Source: Fischerella sp. CENA71 (GTDB lineage: Bacteria > Cyanobacteriota > Cyanobacteriia > Cyanobacteriales > Nostocaceae). Taken from it: a stretch of 64,000 nt of DNA. Every line of letters begins with the position of its first letter. Positions within the stretch are counted from its first letter, which is position 1. A program made the position numbers and the translations under genes. The stretch spans positions 1 through 64,000 of the forward strand of contig JANBVI010000057.1 of NCBI GenBank assembly GCA_024239075.1. Reading direction: 5' to 3'. Below, piece by piece: positions 53,073 through 61,696 of the stretch. The notes below the pieces were generated by a model, which was given only the letters and a program-made list of their open reading frames with translations, did not search any database and was not told where the DNA came from.

Positions 53073-54200
53073 TTACATTTTTGAACGCAACTGAGCAAAA
53101 CGACTTAATGCACTAAATTGCGGCTTATTTTTGAAGTCATCTAAGTGCATAAGTTTTGCGTTTTGAGCAAGCCGCTGTCCGACAATTTCTTGATAAACAG
53201 CTTCATAACCATCTACCATTTTTCGCACGCTGAAATTATTTTCGACATGCTCACGACATGCATAGCGATCAAGTTTTTCCACCTTGCTCACAGCATCAAC
53301 GCATTCTGTAATATTGTTACAGATAAAACCAGTTTTACCGTGAGCAATTACTTCTGGAACTGAACCCATATTCATCGCAATCACGGGTGTCCCTGCTGCC
53401 ATTGATTCTACCATTACTAATCCAAATGGTTCTCGCCAAGTAATAGTAAATAAAGTTGCTACTGCACCACCCATCAGAGCATTTTTCTGAACATGATTTG
53501 CTTCACCCAAATATTCTATTTGCTTCCCATCAATGAGAGGTTTAACTTCTTTTTCAAAATATTCTTGATCAACTACATCTATTTTGCCTGCCATTTTTAA
53601 ACGCCAACCAGCTTCTTTCGCAATTTGTATTGCTATATGCGTTCCTTTTTCTAGTGATATTCTACCCAAAAACGCCAAGTAGGGTGGTTCTTCTGGTTGA
53701 GCATGAAATTGATGGCTACTGACATCAATTCCATTATAAACTGTTGCTGCATAATTCAACCCTAACCTTGGTTCACGCTGTGAATGAGAAATACTCACGT
53801 AAGGTTGATTTTTAGCATGTACAAATAATTTTTCGTTATCGGGTGTAAAAATTCCGTGCAACGTATGTACAGTAGGTGTCTTAACTAAATTAACATAGGG
53901 TAATGCATTGCAACCCATATGAGAGTGAATGATATCAAACTCATCTGCTGATTCATACACTCGACTCAATTCCAACATCTCGTAGACGCCGTACTCTTTG
54001 ATAGTTTTATCCAGCCGTAAAGCACGAGGATGAACTGATACTAGCTTTGCTAAAGTGAGAGAATCTCCCGATGCAAATAGCGTGACTTCGTGTCCACGTC
54101 GGACTAACTCATCGGTTAATAAACCCACTACTAACTCAGTTCCACCGTAACCTGGAGGTGGTACTCTTTCCCACAGTGGAGCAACCTGAGCAATTCGCAT
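53073..54200 (-). CDS. Family 4 glycosyltransferase (GT-B fold)
   Basis: 375 residues. Seen: MRIAQVAPLWERVPPPGYGG (acceptor-domain Gly loop), DIIHSHMGCNALPYVNLVKT, YLAFLGRISLEKGTHIAIQI (hinge), KMAGKIDVVDQEYFEKEVKP, EPFGLVMVESMAAGTPVIAM (the retained E...E motif) and GSVPEVIAHGKTGFICNNI. The sequence PPPGYGGTE is typical of a large cyanobacterial and proteobacterial subfamily of trehalose/sucrose/exopolysaccharide-type transferases. The sugar is not known. It stands alone, with a long spacer upstream. Confidence 0.9.
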   Translation of the reverse strand: MRIAQVAPLWERVPPPGYGGTELVVGLLTDELVRRGHEVTLFASGDSLTLAKLVSVHPRALRLDKTIKEYGVYEMLELSRVYESADEFDIIHSHMGCNALPYVNLVKTPTVHTLHGIFTPDNEKLFVHAKNQPYVSISHSQREPRLGLNYAATVYNGIDVSSHQFHAQPEEPPYLAFLGRISLEKGTHIAIQIAKEAGWRLKMAGKIDVVDQEYFEKEVKPLIDGKQIEYLGEANHVQKNALMGGAVATLFTITWREPFGLVMVESMAAGTPVIAMNMGSVPEVIAHGKTGFICNNITECVDAVSKVEKLDRYACREHVENNFSVRKMVDGYEAVYQEIVGQRLAQNAKLMHLDDFKNKPQFSALSRFAQLRSKM

Positions 54201-55028
54201 AAAAGACTCCTGAAAAGAAAGATTAGAATTAAAAAGCGGCTACGTTTTTTCTAATATGTGTTTTAAAGCAACTCATTTAATTTGAGAGTCTGTTTGAAAC
54301 ACTAGTCGAGCCAGGGATTAATACAAACTCTATATTTATCTAAAGGAAATTGTTGTCTACCCTTGGTGTGGATATATTAGCTTTTAGGTATGAAAAAGAA
54401 GTTATTTACAGCACAAATTATTTATAAATGGATTTGTCATCAGTCTTGCGAAAGATCACAGGGTAATTAAACTCATCTAAAAAGCATATATCACGTGATG
54501 TGGAACATTTAGCAGTGTATTAGCTCCCCGAACTCACAGGAAAGGGAGAGAAGTTTCATCTGTATTGCATTCTTGTTTTAAATTGGTATGAGTTGGTATT
54601 AGGTTATAGTTAGAGGTAGCATTTGAGTCTCTATATTTCTCATTTATAAGTGCTGCAAAATTCTGTTGAAATAGCTAGAATAAAATTAATATCAGATCCA
54701 AATTTCAATTTCTTTTGTTTTATTAAATCAAAGTCGGTTTGATTTTGATGGATGACTATTTGTATTCAGGATTGTTGAAGTGAGGAGTGTATAGCTTCAA
54801 TTCCTAATTTGCTCTGCAATAAATTCGGAGCTAATTTGTACCTCACGCTTGTTGAAATCTGCTGTAGCATCAGTCAGTTTAAACGGACTCAAATACTTTC
54901 CTAGTCAGATTTATCTGACTTCCGCGATGCAGCGCAGAATTTTTTTGATTGGCGGAATGAAAAGTTGGTACAAGGTCTGAACAAGCAGACATTAATAATC
55001 AATTAATCAATTCTCGAAATAAGTGCTT
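54201..55028. other. Long spacer without recognisable gene
   Basis: About 830 bp with no protein-like ORF over 60 codons, AT-rich, and few of the repeats typical of other spacers. It could hold a regulatory RNA or a long leader for the 33-residue ORF; no structure was recognised. Confidence 0.4.
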
Positions 55029-55130
55029 ATGAACCGTCTAAATAATTTGTTTCAAAACAAAGCCATTTTATGGGTCAGTGTTGTTCTTGTGCTTGTTGTT
55101 TACTGGATGATTGTGAATTTTGCTATGTAA
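55029..55130 (+). CDS. Possible 33-residue single-span membrane peptide
   Basis: An ORF reading MNRLNNLFQNKAILWVSVVL then VLVVYWMIVNFAM and stop TAA. One long hydrophobic helix of about 20 residues after a short polar N-terminus is the pattern of genuine small membrane proteins. No strong ribosome site is visible and the length allows chance, so the call is tentative. It lies alone between long spacers. Confidence 0.4.
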   Translation: MNRLNNLFQNKAILWVSVVLVLVVYWMIVNFAM

Positions 55131-55286
55131 ACAGATTGAATTAATTATTAAATATAGCAATTCTAATCATTAGTGAACAACAAGATCCTCTACTTAGAAT
55201 ACTAGTGGCGAATAAGGGCTAAGAGGATGTTTGTAAAGTCTGGGTTTGCTTGATTCAAAAATCAAGTTTCAAATCCTAATAATTAA

Positions 55287-55317
55287 ATGCACACAGATAA
55301 CAATCACCTGTGTGCAT
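55287..55317 (-). terminator. Terminator-like hairpin downstream of moeB
   Basis: ATGCACACAG (55287-55296) pairs with CTGTGTGCAT (55308-55317), a perfect 10-bp stem with an 11-base loop. On the minus strand TTTAATTATT follows. Position 25 bp after the moeB stop fits a terminator. Confidence 0.65.
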
Positions 55318-55341
55318 CAATCATCTATTAAGATTTAATAT

Positions 55342-56514
55342 TTAGTATGTCGGTACAGATGGATCAATCTCCTTACTCCAAGCCAGAATACCACCCTTGA
55401 CGTTTGTACCATCAATTCCTGCTTGCTTGAGAATTCCTAAAGCTTTTGCAGAACGCATACCCGACTTACAATGGACAATCAAGCGATGACCGTTAACTAA
55501 TTCCTGGACTTTGTCTACACCATTACCATTTTCGATATCAGGTAAAGGTACTAATACCGAACCAGGAATCTTAGCAATTTCATATTCATGTGGGTTGCGG
55601 ACATCCAGCAGTACAAAATTGTCACTACCAGTATCCAACAACTGCTTCAATTCCTGTACAGTCATTTCGGAAAGTTCCATTTGCTGTTTCGCCTCCTCTG
55701 CTTGCGCTTGTGGAATACCGCAGAATTGTTCGTAATCTATCAACTTTTCAATTACTGGACGTATCGGATTGGGACGCAATTTCAATTCGCGGAATTTCAT
55801 TTCTAAGGCATTGTAAAGCAGTAAGCGTCCACTTAAAGTATTGCCTTGACCAATGATAATTTTAACGGTTTCTGTTGCCTGGATGACACCAATAATTCCC
55901 GGTAAAATTCCCAAGACACCACCTTCTGCACAAGAGGGAACCATTCCTGGTGGTGGGGGTTCTGGATACAAATCACGGTAATTTGGCCCACACTCGTAGT
56001 TAAATACCGTTGCTTGACCTTCAAAACGGAAAATTGAACCGTAGACGTTGGGTTTATCTAGCAATACACAAGCATCGTTGACAAGATATCGCGTTGGGAA
56101 ATTATCAGTTCCATCAACGACAACATCATAAGGTTTAACAATATCGAGGGCGTTTTCGGAACTCAGACGAGTTTCGTATAGATCAACCTGACAATAGGGG
56201 TTAATTTCGAGAATGCGATTCTTGGCTGATGCAATCTTGGGTTTACCTACCCAAGAAGTACCGTGAATCACCTGGCGTTGGAGGTTGGAAGTATCAACAA
56301 CATCGAAATCAACAATACCGATGCGTCCAATACCCGCCGCAGCCAGATATAAAAGTAACGGTGAACCTAGTCCACCTGTACCGATACACAGTACACTAGC
56401 AGCTTTGAGACGCTTTTGCCCTTCTAATCCTACTTCCGGCAAAATTAAATGTCGGGAGTAGCGTTCGTAATCGTCTTTCGTCAGCTGGATTTCATCCAAA
56501 TTCGGATTTAGCAT
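55342..56514 (-). CDS. moeB: MoeB/ThiF-type adenylyltransferase fused to a rhodanese domain (MoeBR/MoeZ-like)
   Basis: 390 residues. E1-like domain (about 15-250): RYSRHLILPEVGLEGQKRLK, IGTGGLGSPLLLYLAAAGIG (nucleotide loop), DFDVVDTSNLQRQVIHGTSW, VVDGTDNFPTRYLVNDACVL, VPSCAEGGVLGILPG. A rhodanese domain (about 285-388) follows, with the persulfide Cys349 in LIVHCKSGMRSAKALGI. These proteins adenylate the C-terminal Gly-Gly of ubiquitin-like carriers (MoaD, ThiS, CysO) and load sulfur on them. It is downstream of a JAMM metallopeptidase gene, a pairing that points to ubiquitin-like sulfur carrier chemistry. Confidence 0.93.
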   Translation of the reverse strand: MLNPNLDEIQLTKDDYERYSRHLILPEVGLEGQKRLKAASVLCIGTGGLGSPLLLYLAAAGIGRIGIVDFDVVDTSNLQRQVIHGTSWVGKPKIASAKNRILEINPYCQVDLYETRLSSENALDIVKPYDVVVDGTDNFPTRYLVNDACVLLDKPNVYGSIFRFEGQATVFNYECGPNYRDLYPEPPPPGMVPSCAEGGVLGILPGIIGVIQATETVKIIIGQGNTLSGRLLLYNALEMKFRELKLRPNPIRPVIEKLIDYEQFCGIPQAQAEEAKQQMELSEMTVQELKQLLDTGSDNFVLLDVRNPHEYEIAKIPGSVLVPLPDIENGNGVDKVQELVNGHRLIVHCKSGMRSAKALGILKQAGIDGTNVKGGILAWSKEIDPSVPTY

Positions 56515-56593
56515 AGCAGTTAGATGAGGAAGCGCGGACTTTTTATCCTACCCAAAAACGATACCCTTTGTGTCTTTGTATCTTTAGTGGTTT

Positions 56594-57052
56594 TTAAAAT
56601 AACTTTTCAATTGTTTCTGGTTGGAACTGGTGGTGATCATCAAGACACCAGCTGTTGATCTCACCAGCTTTGCCATTTTGCACAGAAACAATAATGTATG
56701 AGTATTCTTGCCAAGCACACTGTCGGTCAAATTCTGAGGGAATTGCTGAATGGTCAGGATGAGAGTGATAAATACCTATTATATCGATAGAACGTGTCCG
56801 TGCTGCTTTTTGTGCTTGTAACATGACTTGAGGTGCGATCGCATACCTGCACTTTTTCCCATATACAATTTCATCACCAGGAAAATCCAGCGCTGCTTCC
56901 GCACTCCAAGCATTTTCTGTGGGCATAATTTCTACTACAGTTTTGCCATCATTACCACGATGACCAAAAATAATTCCACAGCACTCCTCAGGATAAGTAG
57001 TTTCGGCATGATTGTAGATAGTTTGTAAATTTTGGGAAGTAAGTTTAATCAT
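56594..57052 (-). CDS. M67 (JAMM/MPN+) metallopeptidase
   Basis: 152 residues. JAMM zinc site complete: Glu in the N-terminal TYPEECCGIIFG, then IIGIYHSHPDHSAIPSEFDR with His96, His98 and Asp109, and the Ser that contacts the zinc-bound water. Bacterial members such as Mec+ cut residues from the C-terminus of ubiquitin-like sulfur carriers (CysO) or release their cargo. It is 79 bp upstream of the MoeB-rhodanese gene on the same strand, so the two probably act together. No carrier-protein gene is seen in the window. Confidence 0.9.
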   Translation of the reverse strand: MIKLTSQNLQTIYNHAETTYPEECCGIIFGHRGNDGKTVVEIMPTENAWSAEAALDFPGDEIVYGKKCRYAIAPQVMLQAQKAARTRSIDIIGIYHSHPDHSAIPSEFDRQCAWQEYSYIIVSVQNGKAGEINSWCLDDHHQFQPETIEKLF

Positions 57053-57214
57053 AATAAAACTGTTATTAGTTAGTAGTTAATATAGGAATCCGGTTTAATC
57101 TATGAACTTACTTGTGAAGATAGGGAACAGGAAACAGGGAACAGGAAGTGTACCTAAATTCACAAAAATCAAATAGTATTCCTAATAGTTGATTTCTAAC
57201 CACTAACTACTAAT

Positions 57215-57571
57215 TTATCTATGACTAAGTTTATCGATGAACAATTCCAGTAGTTCTTTGACTTCCACTGTTTTGCTGACTAGGCGATCGTAATCAGAAG
57301 AATCGAGCATATCCAATTCATAACACAGCAGCAGATAATACTCTACCTCAATGGCTGCATCTTTTGCGGTTTCCAAAAAATTAACTTGCTCTTCTGTCTC
57401 TTCGCGATTGCATCCCTGGGCTATTTTAACGGGGATTGCGGAACAGGCTAAACGTATTTGTTGCGTTAACCCCAGTAATTCTTCTTCGGGGAAAGACTGG
57501 GTGGTTTCATAGACTGCAACTGTTAACTCATGGGCTTTTTCCCATTCTTTGAGTTCTCTGAAGTCTGTCAT
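57215..57571 (-). CDS. Four-helix bundle protein (rRNA-intervening-sequence-like family)
   Basis: 118 residues of the four-helix-bundle family first noticed in 23S rRNA intervening sequences (S23-like). Seen: FRELKEWEKAHELTVAVYET, FPEEELLGLTQQIRLACSAI, PVKIAQGCNREETEEQVNFL, AAIEVEYYLLLCYELDML. Such proteins are widespread in cyanobacteria and found outside rRNA, with no known function. A hairpin plus T6 lies about 20 bases upstream of the start on the same strand. Confidence 0.85.
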   Translation of the reverse strand: MTDFRELKEWEKAHELTVAVYETTQSFPEEELLGLTQQIRLACSAIPVKIAQGCNREETEEQVNFLETAKDAAIEVEYYLLLCYELDMLDSSDYDRLVSKTVEVKELLELFIDKLSHR

Positions 57572-57594
57572 TTTGATTGTATACCCCTAAAAAA

Positions 57595-57623
57595 TAGTAG
57601 GGTGAGTACTACCCACCCTACTA
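57595..57623 (-). repeat. Palindrome TAGTAGGGTG...CACCCTACTA followed by T6, upstream of the four-helix gene
   Basis: A perfect 10-bp stem with a 9-base loop; on the minus strand TTTTTT follows, then AGGGG and the ATG at 57571. It looks like a terminator placed in a leader, i.e. an attenuator, but GTAGGGTG...CACCCTAC palindromes are dispersed repeats in cyanobacterial genomes. Confidence 0.6.
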
Positions 57624-57714
57624 CTATGCCATTCGATGGGGGCTAGTGCTAGTTGTTAGGTGTTTGTTATTTGGGTAAGGAATTTCTTAACCCAATAGCT
57701 ACGCTAAGGTATTT

Positions 57715-58839
57715 ATGAGATATAACGCTATTGATTACAATCAGAAGAATAAGCCTTATTTTCAAGCAATTATTTATAATTATCTTCATCACATGCCACC
57801 TTTACCTACATACACTAAAAAACCTCAGACAGAAACCTACACTGAAATTATTGATGTTCGCTCTCCCAGAGAATTTAGCGAAGATCATATTCCAGGTGCA
57901 ATCAATTTACCCGTACTCAATAATTCTGAACGCACAGAAGTAGGAACTATATACAAACAGATCAACACGTTTCAAGCTAGAAAAGTTGGTGCAGCTTTGG
58001 TAACAAAGAATATCTCTGAGCATATCACTCAACACTTTGCCAAGAAAGAAAAGAGCTATCATCCTCTTGTGTATTGCTGGCGGGGTGGACAGCCTTCTTT
58101 AAGTATGGCTTTAGTACTTGGTCAAATTGGTTGGCGCGTAACTCTACTTGAAGGTGGCTACAAAACTTATCGTGCTTATGTGCGTCAACAAATAGAAGAA
58201 TTGCCCAAAAAATTTACCTACAAAATACTGTGTGGTTTAACTGGTAGTGGTAAAACATATATTTTAAGGCAAATGCGTGAGCGTGGCACTCAAGTATTAG
58301 ATTTAGAGAATTTGGCTCAACATCGTGGTTCTGTATTTGGTGAAGAATGGCAAGATAAACTTTCATCCCAGCCTACTCAAAAGTACTTTGAATCCCTACT
58401 ATTGCAACAATTCCAAAGCTTTAATCCTAACCAGCCAGTTTGGATAGAGTCAGAAAGTAGAAAAATAGGTAAAGTCTATTTACCGAAGTCTTTGTGGGAA
58501 AAAATGAAACAGGCATGTTGTGTAGATATTCAACTACCCATTACAGCCAGAGTCAAGTTTCTTTTACAAAAATATTCCCACTTTATAGAATATCCTGATA
58601 TTTTAAAAGCAAAATTAGAAAAACTCAAAGACCGCTATGGCTGGGAAAAAGTAAATCAATGGTATCAATTAATTGATGCTGAAAAGTGGGAATTATTGAT
58701 CAGAGATATTTTAGCTAATCACTATGATCCAACTTATCGCAAGTCAATTCAACGAAATTTTAGTAATTTCAAAGAGATGCGATATCTCTACGATTTATCT
58801 GATGAGAGTATACACGCGTTGTTAGATTTAAGTTTGTAG
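57715..58839 (+). CDS. mnmH: tRNA 2-selenouridine/geranyl-2-thiouridine synthase MnmH
   Basis: 374 residues. N-terminal rhodanese domain: EIIDVRSPREFSEDHIPGAI, catalytic Cys121 in HPLVYCWRGGQPSLSM, LLEGGYKTYRAYVRQQIEEL. The C-terminal P-loop domain has CGLTGSGKTYILRQM (Walker A at about 174-181) and DLENLAQHRGSVFG. MnmH converts 2-thiouridine at tRNA position 34 to the geranylated and selenated forms. AAGG eight bases before the ATG supports the start used; Met27 (57793) would better fit the family N-terminus. It is divergent from the four-helix gene. No selD is seen in the window. Confidence 0.93.
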   Translation: MRYNAIDYNQKNKPYFQAIIYNYLHHMPPLPTYTKKPQTETYTEIIDVRSPREFSEDHIPGAINLPVLNNSERTEVGTIYKQINTFQARKVGAALVTKNISEHITQHFAKKEKSYHPLVYCWRGGQPSLSMALVLGQIGWRVTLLEGGYKTYRAYVRQQIEELPKKFTYKILCGLTGSGKTYILRQMRERGTQVLDLENLAQHRGSVFGEEWQDKLSSQPTQKYFESLLLQQFQSFNPNQPVWIESESRKIGKVYLPKSLWEKMKQACCVDIQLPITARVKFLLQKYSHFIEYPDILKAKLEKLKDRYGWEKVNQWYQLIDAEKWELLIRDILANHYDPTYRKSIQRNFSNFKEMRYLYDLSDESIHALLDLSL

Positions 58840-58944
58840 TGGTGATGTGTTAGCCTGAAATTTAAATATCAGTCTCATAACTAAAGTCCAATATTAAATT
58901 TCACAAACAAATATTCTTGTATCAATTTAGATTTACCAAGCGAC

Positions 58945-59304
58945 TTACCGAACGGCTACTTCCCATCTTTTTTCTGTCTGTTTGAGTTCAAAAGTCTGGC
59001 TTGACTGCAAAAATTTAATAAAATTACTATTTAACTGCAAATTTTTAATTGTTTCAGTAATTGATTTGCTTGGCAATTCTGAAAATAAGGCATGATCAGT
59101 ATGATTTGAGTTGAGGAATTCTATTAATTTTGCTGTGAATGCAGATTCATTGCGACTACTACGCCAGTCTATATTTCTATATTTTTCTAGCAATAACTCT
59201 GGTTATTGTTCTTGAATGAGTGCGATCGCTTGATAAACGCAGTTACTTATCTTATTGATCAAGGTAGTCTCATCAGGTTTCAGCAAAAGATTGTCATTGG
59301 CCAT
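58945..59304 (-). pseudogene. Small protein gene interrupted by an in-frame TAA
   Basis: From an ATG at 59304 the frame reads MANDNLLLKPDETTLINKIS then NCVYQAIALIQEQ, meets TAA, and continues in the same frame as PELLLEKYRNIDWRSSRNES through to WEVAVR at 58945. Without the stop it would be a protein of about 119 residues. The part after the stop opens at a TTG only. A single-base change from CAA or GAA would explain it. No family is recognised; HIP1 occurs within the first part, consistent with a resident gene. Confidence 0.6.
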
Positions 59305-59454
59305 ACTCAAACACTGGAGGGAAGAGTTATCGCTCACACTTTCATGAAAGAAACTAATGTTTTATGTTATATCTAATCACTATCTATCTGAAAGTCGTAA
59401 AACTACTGAGGAAAAACCGTTTTGTATTTTGTGCCTCTCCTTTAGGACAATCGC

Positions 59455-61206
59455 CTATTCCCCGATTCCCGATCCTCGTTCCTCTAAATGCTGCTTTAAA
59501 CCTTCTGGGATATTTACCGCTTTATCTAAACCACGCACATCTTCCCATTCTAAATTTTCATTCCAAGTCATTTTTTCTAAGTTGGCGTCGCTGAGGTCTG
59601 CGCCACCTAAAATTGCATAACTCAGGTTTGTGTAGCTGAGATCAGCACCACTAAGGATCGCACCACTCAAGTTACTACCACTGAGGTTGGCGCTGCTAAG
59701 GTTGGCGTAGCTCAGGTCAGTAGCCAAAAGAATTGCGTCGGTGATGTCTGCGCCAGTGAGATCAGCTTCGTTGAGCACCACGCCACTGAGATCGGCTTCG
59801 TTGAGAATCACATTGGTGAGGTCTACACCACCAAGGTCTGCACCCAGAAGAATGGCACTTTTAAGGTTAGCACCATTGAGTTTTGCACCGTTGAGTTTGG
59901 CATAACTGAGATCAGCACAGATGAGAATGGCATTTCTCAGGTTTGTGCTAAAAAGAATGGTGTCGCTGAGGTTAGTGCTTTTGAGATTAGCATGATTGAA
60001 ATTTGCACCACTAAGATCAGCACGGCAAAGATCAGCATAATCAAGATTAGCACCATTGAGGTTGGCATCACTGAGGTTCGCGCCAAAGAGAATCGCGTGA
60101 TTAAGATAGCTACTGCTGAGTTTTGCATCCCTCAGATTAGCACTGGTTAAGTTAGCATGGCTAAGATCGGCACCACTAAGGTTAGTGCTGCTGAGGTCAG
60201 CGTGACTGAGATCAGCACGATAAATATCAGCACAACTAAGATTAGCACCACTAAGGTTACTACTGCTCAGGTCAGCACACCTGAGATTAGCACCACTGAG
60301 GTTAGCACCACTGAGGTTAGCATCACCAAGGTTGACAGCGCTGAGATTAGCACCGCTAAAGTTAACACCAGTCAGATTTGCATCTCCAAGATAAGCACCA
60401 CTGAGATTAGCACCGCTAAAGTTAACACCAGCCAGATTCACATCCCCAAGATAAGCGCCACTGAAGTTGTTACCTTTGAGGAATTCGCCAACAACATTAG
60501 CAAAATTACCAATTTCGATCGCATCACTATAATTGATCACACGCAGCAGTTGGGATGTAAAAAAATTATCTTTGTGCCGTTGACCAGAGGGATAAAAATT
60601 TATTTGGGCTTTAATCTCATCTTGCTGTTGGGCATAACGATGCAATTCCAAGAGTAAAATCAACACATTCAGTCCTGTATTGATGTCTACTTGTCGCAGT
60701 CCGATCGCAAGATTTTGGGCTTGCAACTGCAACATCTTTTTCTGTGGTAAGTTCTCACTGGGTAGTGCATCTATAAATACCCCTTCACACCAACGACGAT
60801 AAAAATCTGCTAAACGCTGAAATAACAGTACAGGTCGAAAATTCTTACTAGTAACCAACCTCTGCATTACTGCTTCGACAATTTCAATTTTGAATGCAGT
60901 ATTTCCCAATAACTCATAAATATTCTCATCTAACTGGCGATCGCTGATATGAAAATTCCATCTATCGCTAGTTTTTGTCCATTCTTCCAAACTTTGTTGC
61001 AATTGTTCTGGTAACACCAGTTCTTTGTAATTCTTTTGAGTCTTGTTACTTTTTACTAAAGTCAAAACCCCTTCAAGTTCTAGACCCGTTACATTAGCTC
61101 TCTCTTGTTCTTCAATTCTTCTAACATAACTTACCAAACGCTTCCACACTTGATATAATCGTGCCATATATGTATCTGTTAATACTGCTAACTCAATAAT
61201 GTTCAT
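59455..61206 (-). CDS. Large pentapeptide-repeat protein with helical N-terminal domain
   Basis: 583 residues. The N-terminal 240 residues are helical and unrecognised (LYQVWKRLVSYVRRIEEQER, FRPVLLFQRLADFYRRWCEG, LLELHRYAQQQDEIKAQINF). Residues about 245-560 are some 60 pentapeptide repeats of the A(D/N)LS(G/S) type (GANLSGANLRCADLSSSNLS), which should form a right-handed four-sided helix. The last residues, ERGSGIGE, are coded by the GATCGGG repeat of the adjoining spacer. Such proteins in cyanobacteria have unknown roles; DNA mimicry is known only for other family members. The repeat DNA itself can recombine. Confidence 0.9.
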   Translation of the reverse strand: MNIIELAVLTDTYMARLYQVWKRLVSYVRRIEEQERANVTGLELEGVLTLVKSNKTQKNYKELVLPEQLQQSLEEWTKTSDRWNFHISDRQLDENIYELLGNTAFKIEIVEAVMQRLVTSKNFRPVLLFQRLADFYRRWCEGVFIDALPSENLPQKKMLQLQAQNLAIGLRQVDINTGLNVLILLLELHRYAQQQDEIKAQINFYPSGQRHKDNFFTSQLLRVINYSDAIEIGNFANVVGEFLKGNNFSGAYLGDVNLAGVNFSGANLSGAYLGDANLTGVNFSGANLSAVNLGDANLSGANLSGANLRCADLSSSNLSGANLSCADIYRADLSHADLSSTNLSGADLSHANLTSANLRDAKLSSSYLNHAILFGANLSDANLNGANLDYADLCRADLSGANFNHANLKSTNLSDTILFSTNLRNAILICADLSYAKLNGAKLNGANLKSAILLGADLGGVDLTNVILNEADLSGVVLNEADLTGADITDAILLATDLSYANLSSANLSGSNLSGAILSGADLSYTNLSYAILGGADLSDANLEKMTWNENLEWEDVRGLDKAVNIPEGLKQHLEERGSGIGE

Positions 61207-61696
61207 CCCTAAATATCGGACTTTTTCGTGACAATGTGATTGTCGAACACGTTGCTCATGTGTACTAGTTTATACATAATGCTGTTTTAAGCTATTACTC
61301 AACATTTTCCTCTGATTTCAATAAAAATGTCTGCTTAAAAACGTTTTCGTTTTTCATGAACTGTAAGCTGTCTAATTGAGTTGTTATGCTAACTTGTCAG
61401 CATCTTTAAATTTGATCAAATATCAAAACAATAGTTCTGTTTGCTACAGATATAGTTGTTAGCAAAAATACTACAGTAAAACATCGCAGAAAAGCTCATC
61501 AATGTCATTAACAGCTAACATAAAAGTTTTTTGCTTGATATTGAGCGTTAATATAAATTGTCATCTGCCAGAAGTTTAAGTTTTTACTGGAGAATATTTT
61601 TAATAGACCGTAGCAAGTCAGCCAATAGTAGCAGTAAGGACATTTTGCCTTGCAAGTATTAAAAATGAGATAATGAACGAAGCCAGGAACTTTCGG
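61207..61696. other. Non-coding AT-rich spacer
   Basis: About 490 bp between divergent genes, no ORF of note on either strand. No tandem repeats of the kind seen elsewhere. It should contain both promoters; none was called. Confidence 0.5.

Noticed and set aside
60157-60657. Plus-strand ORF rich in STTEIST repeats
   Set aside because: It is the antisense frame of the pentapeptide-repeat gene; periodic DNA keeps the opposite frame open.
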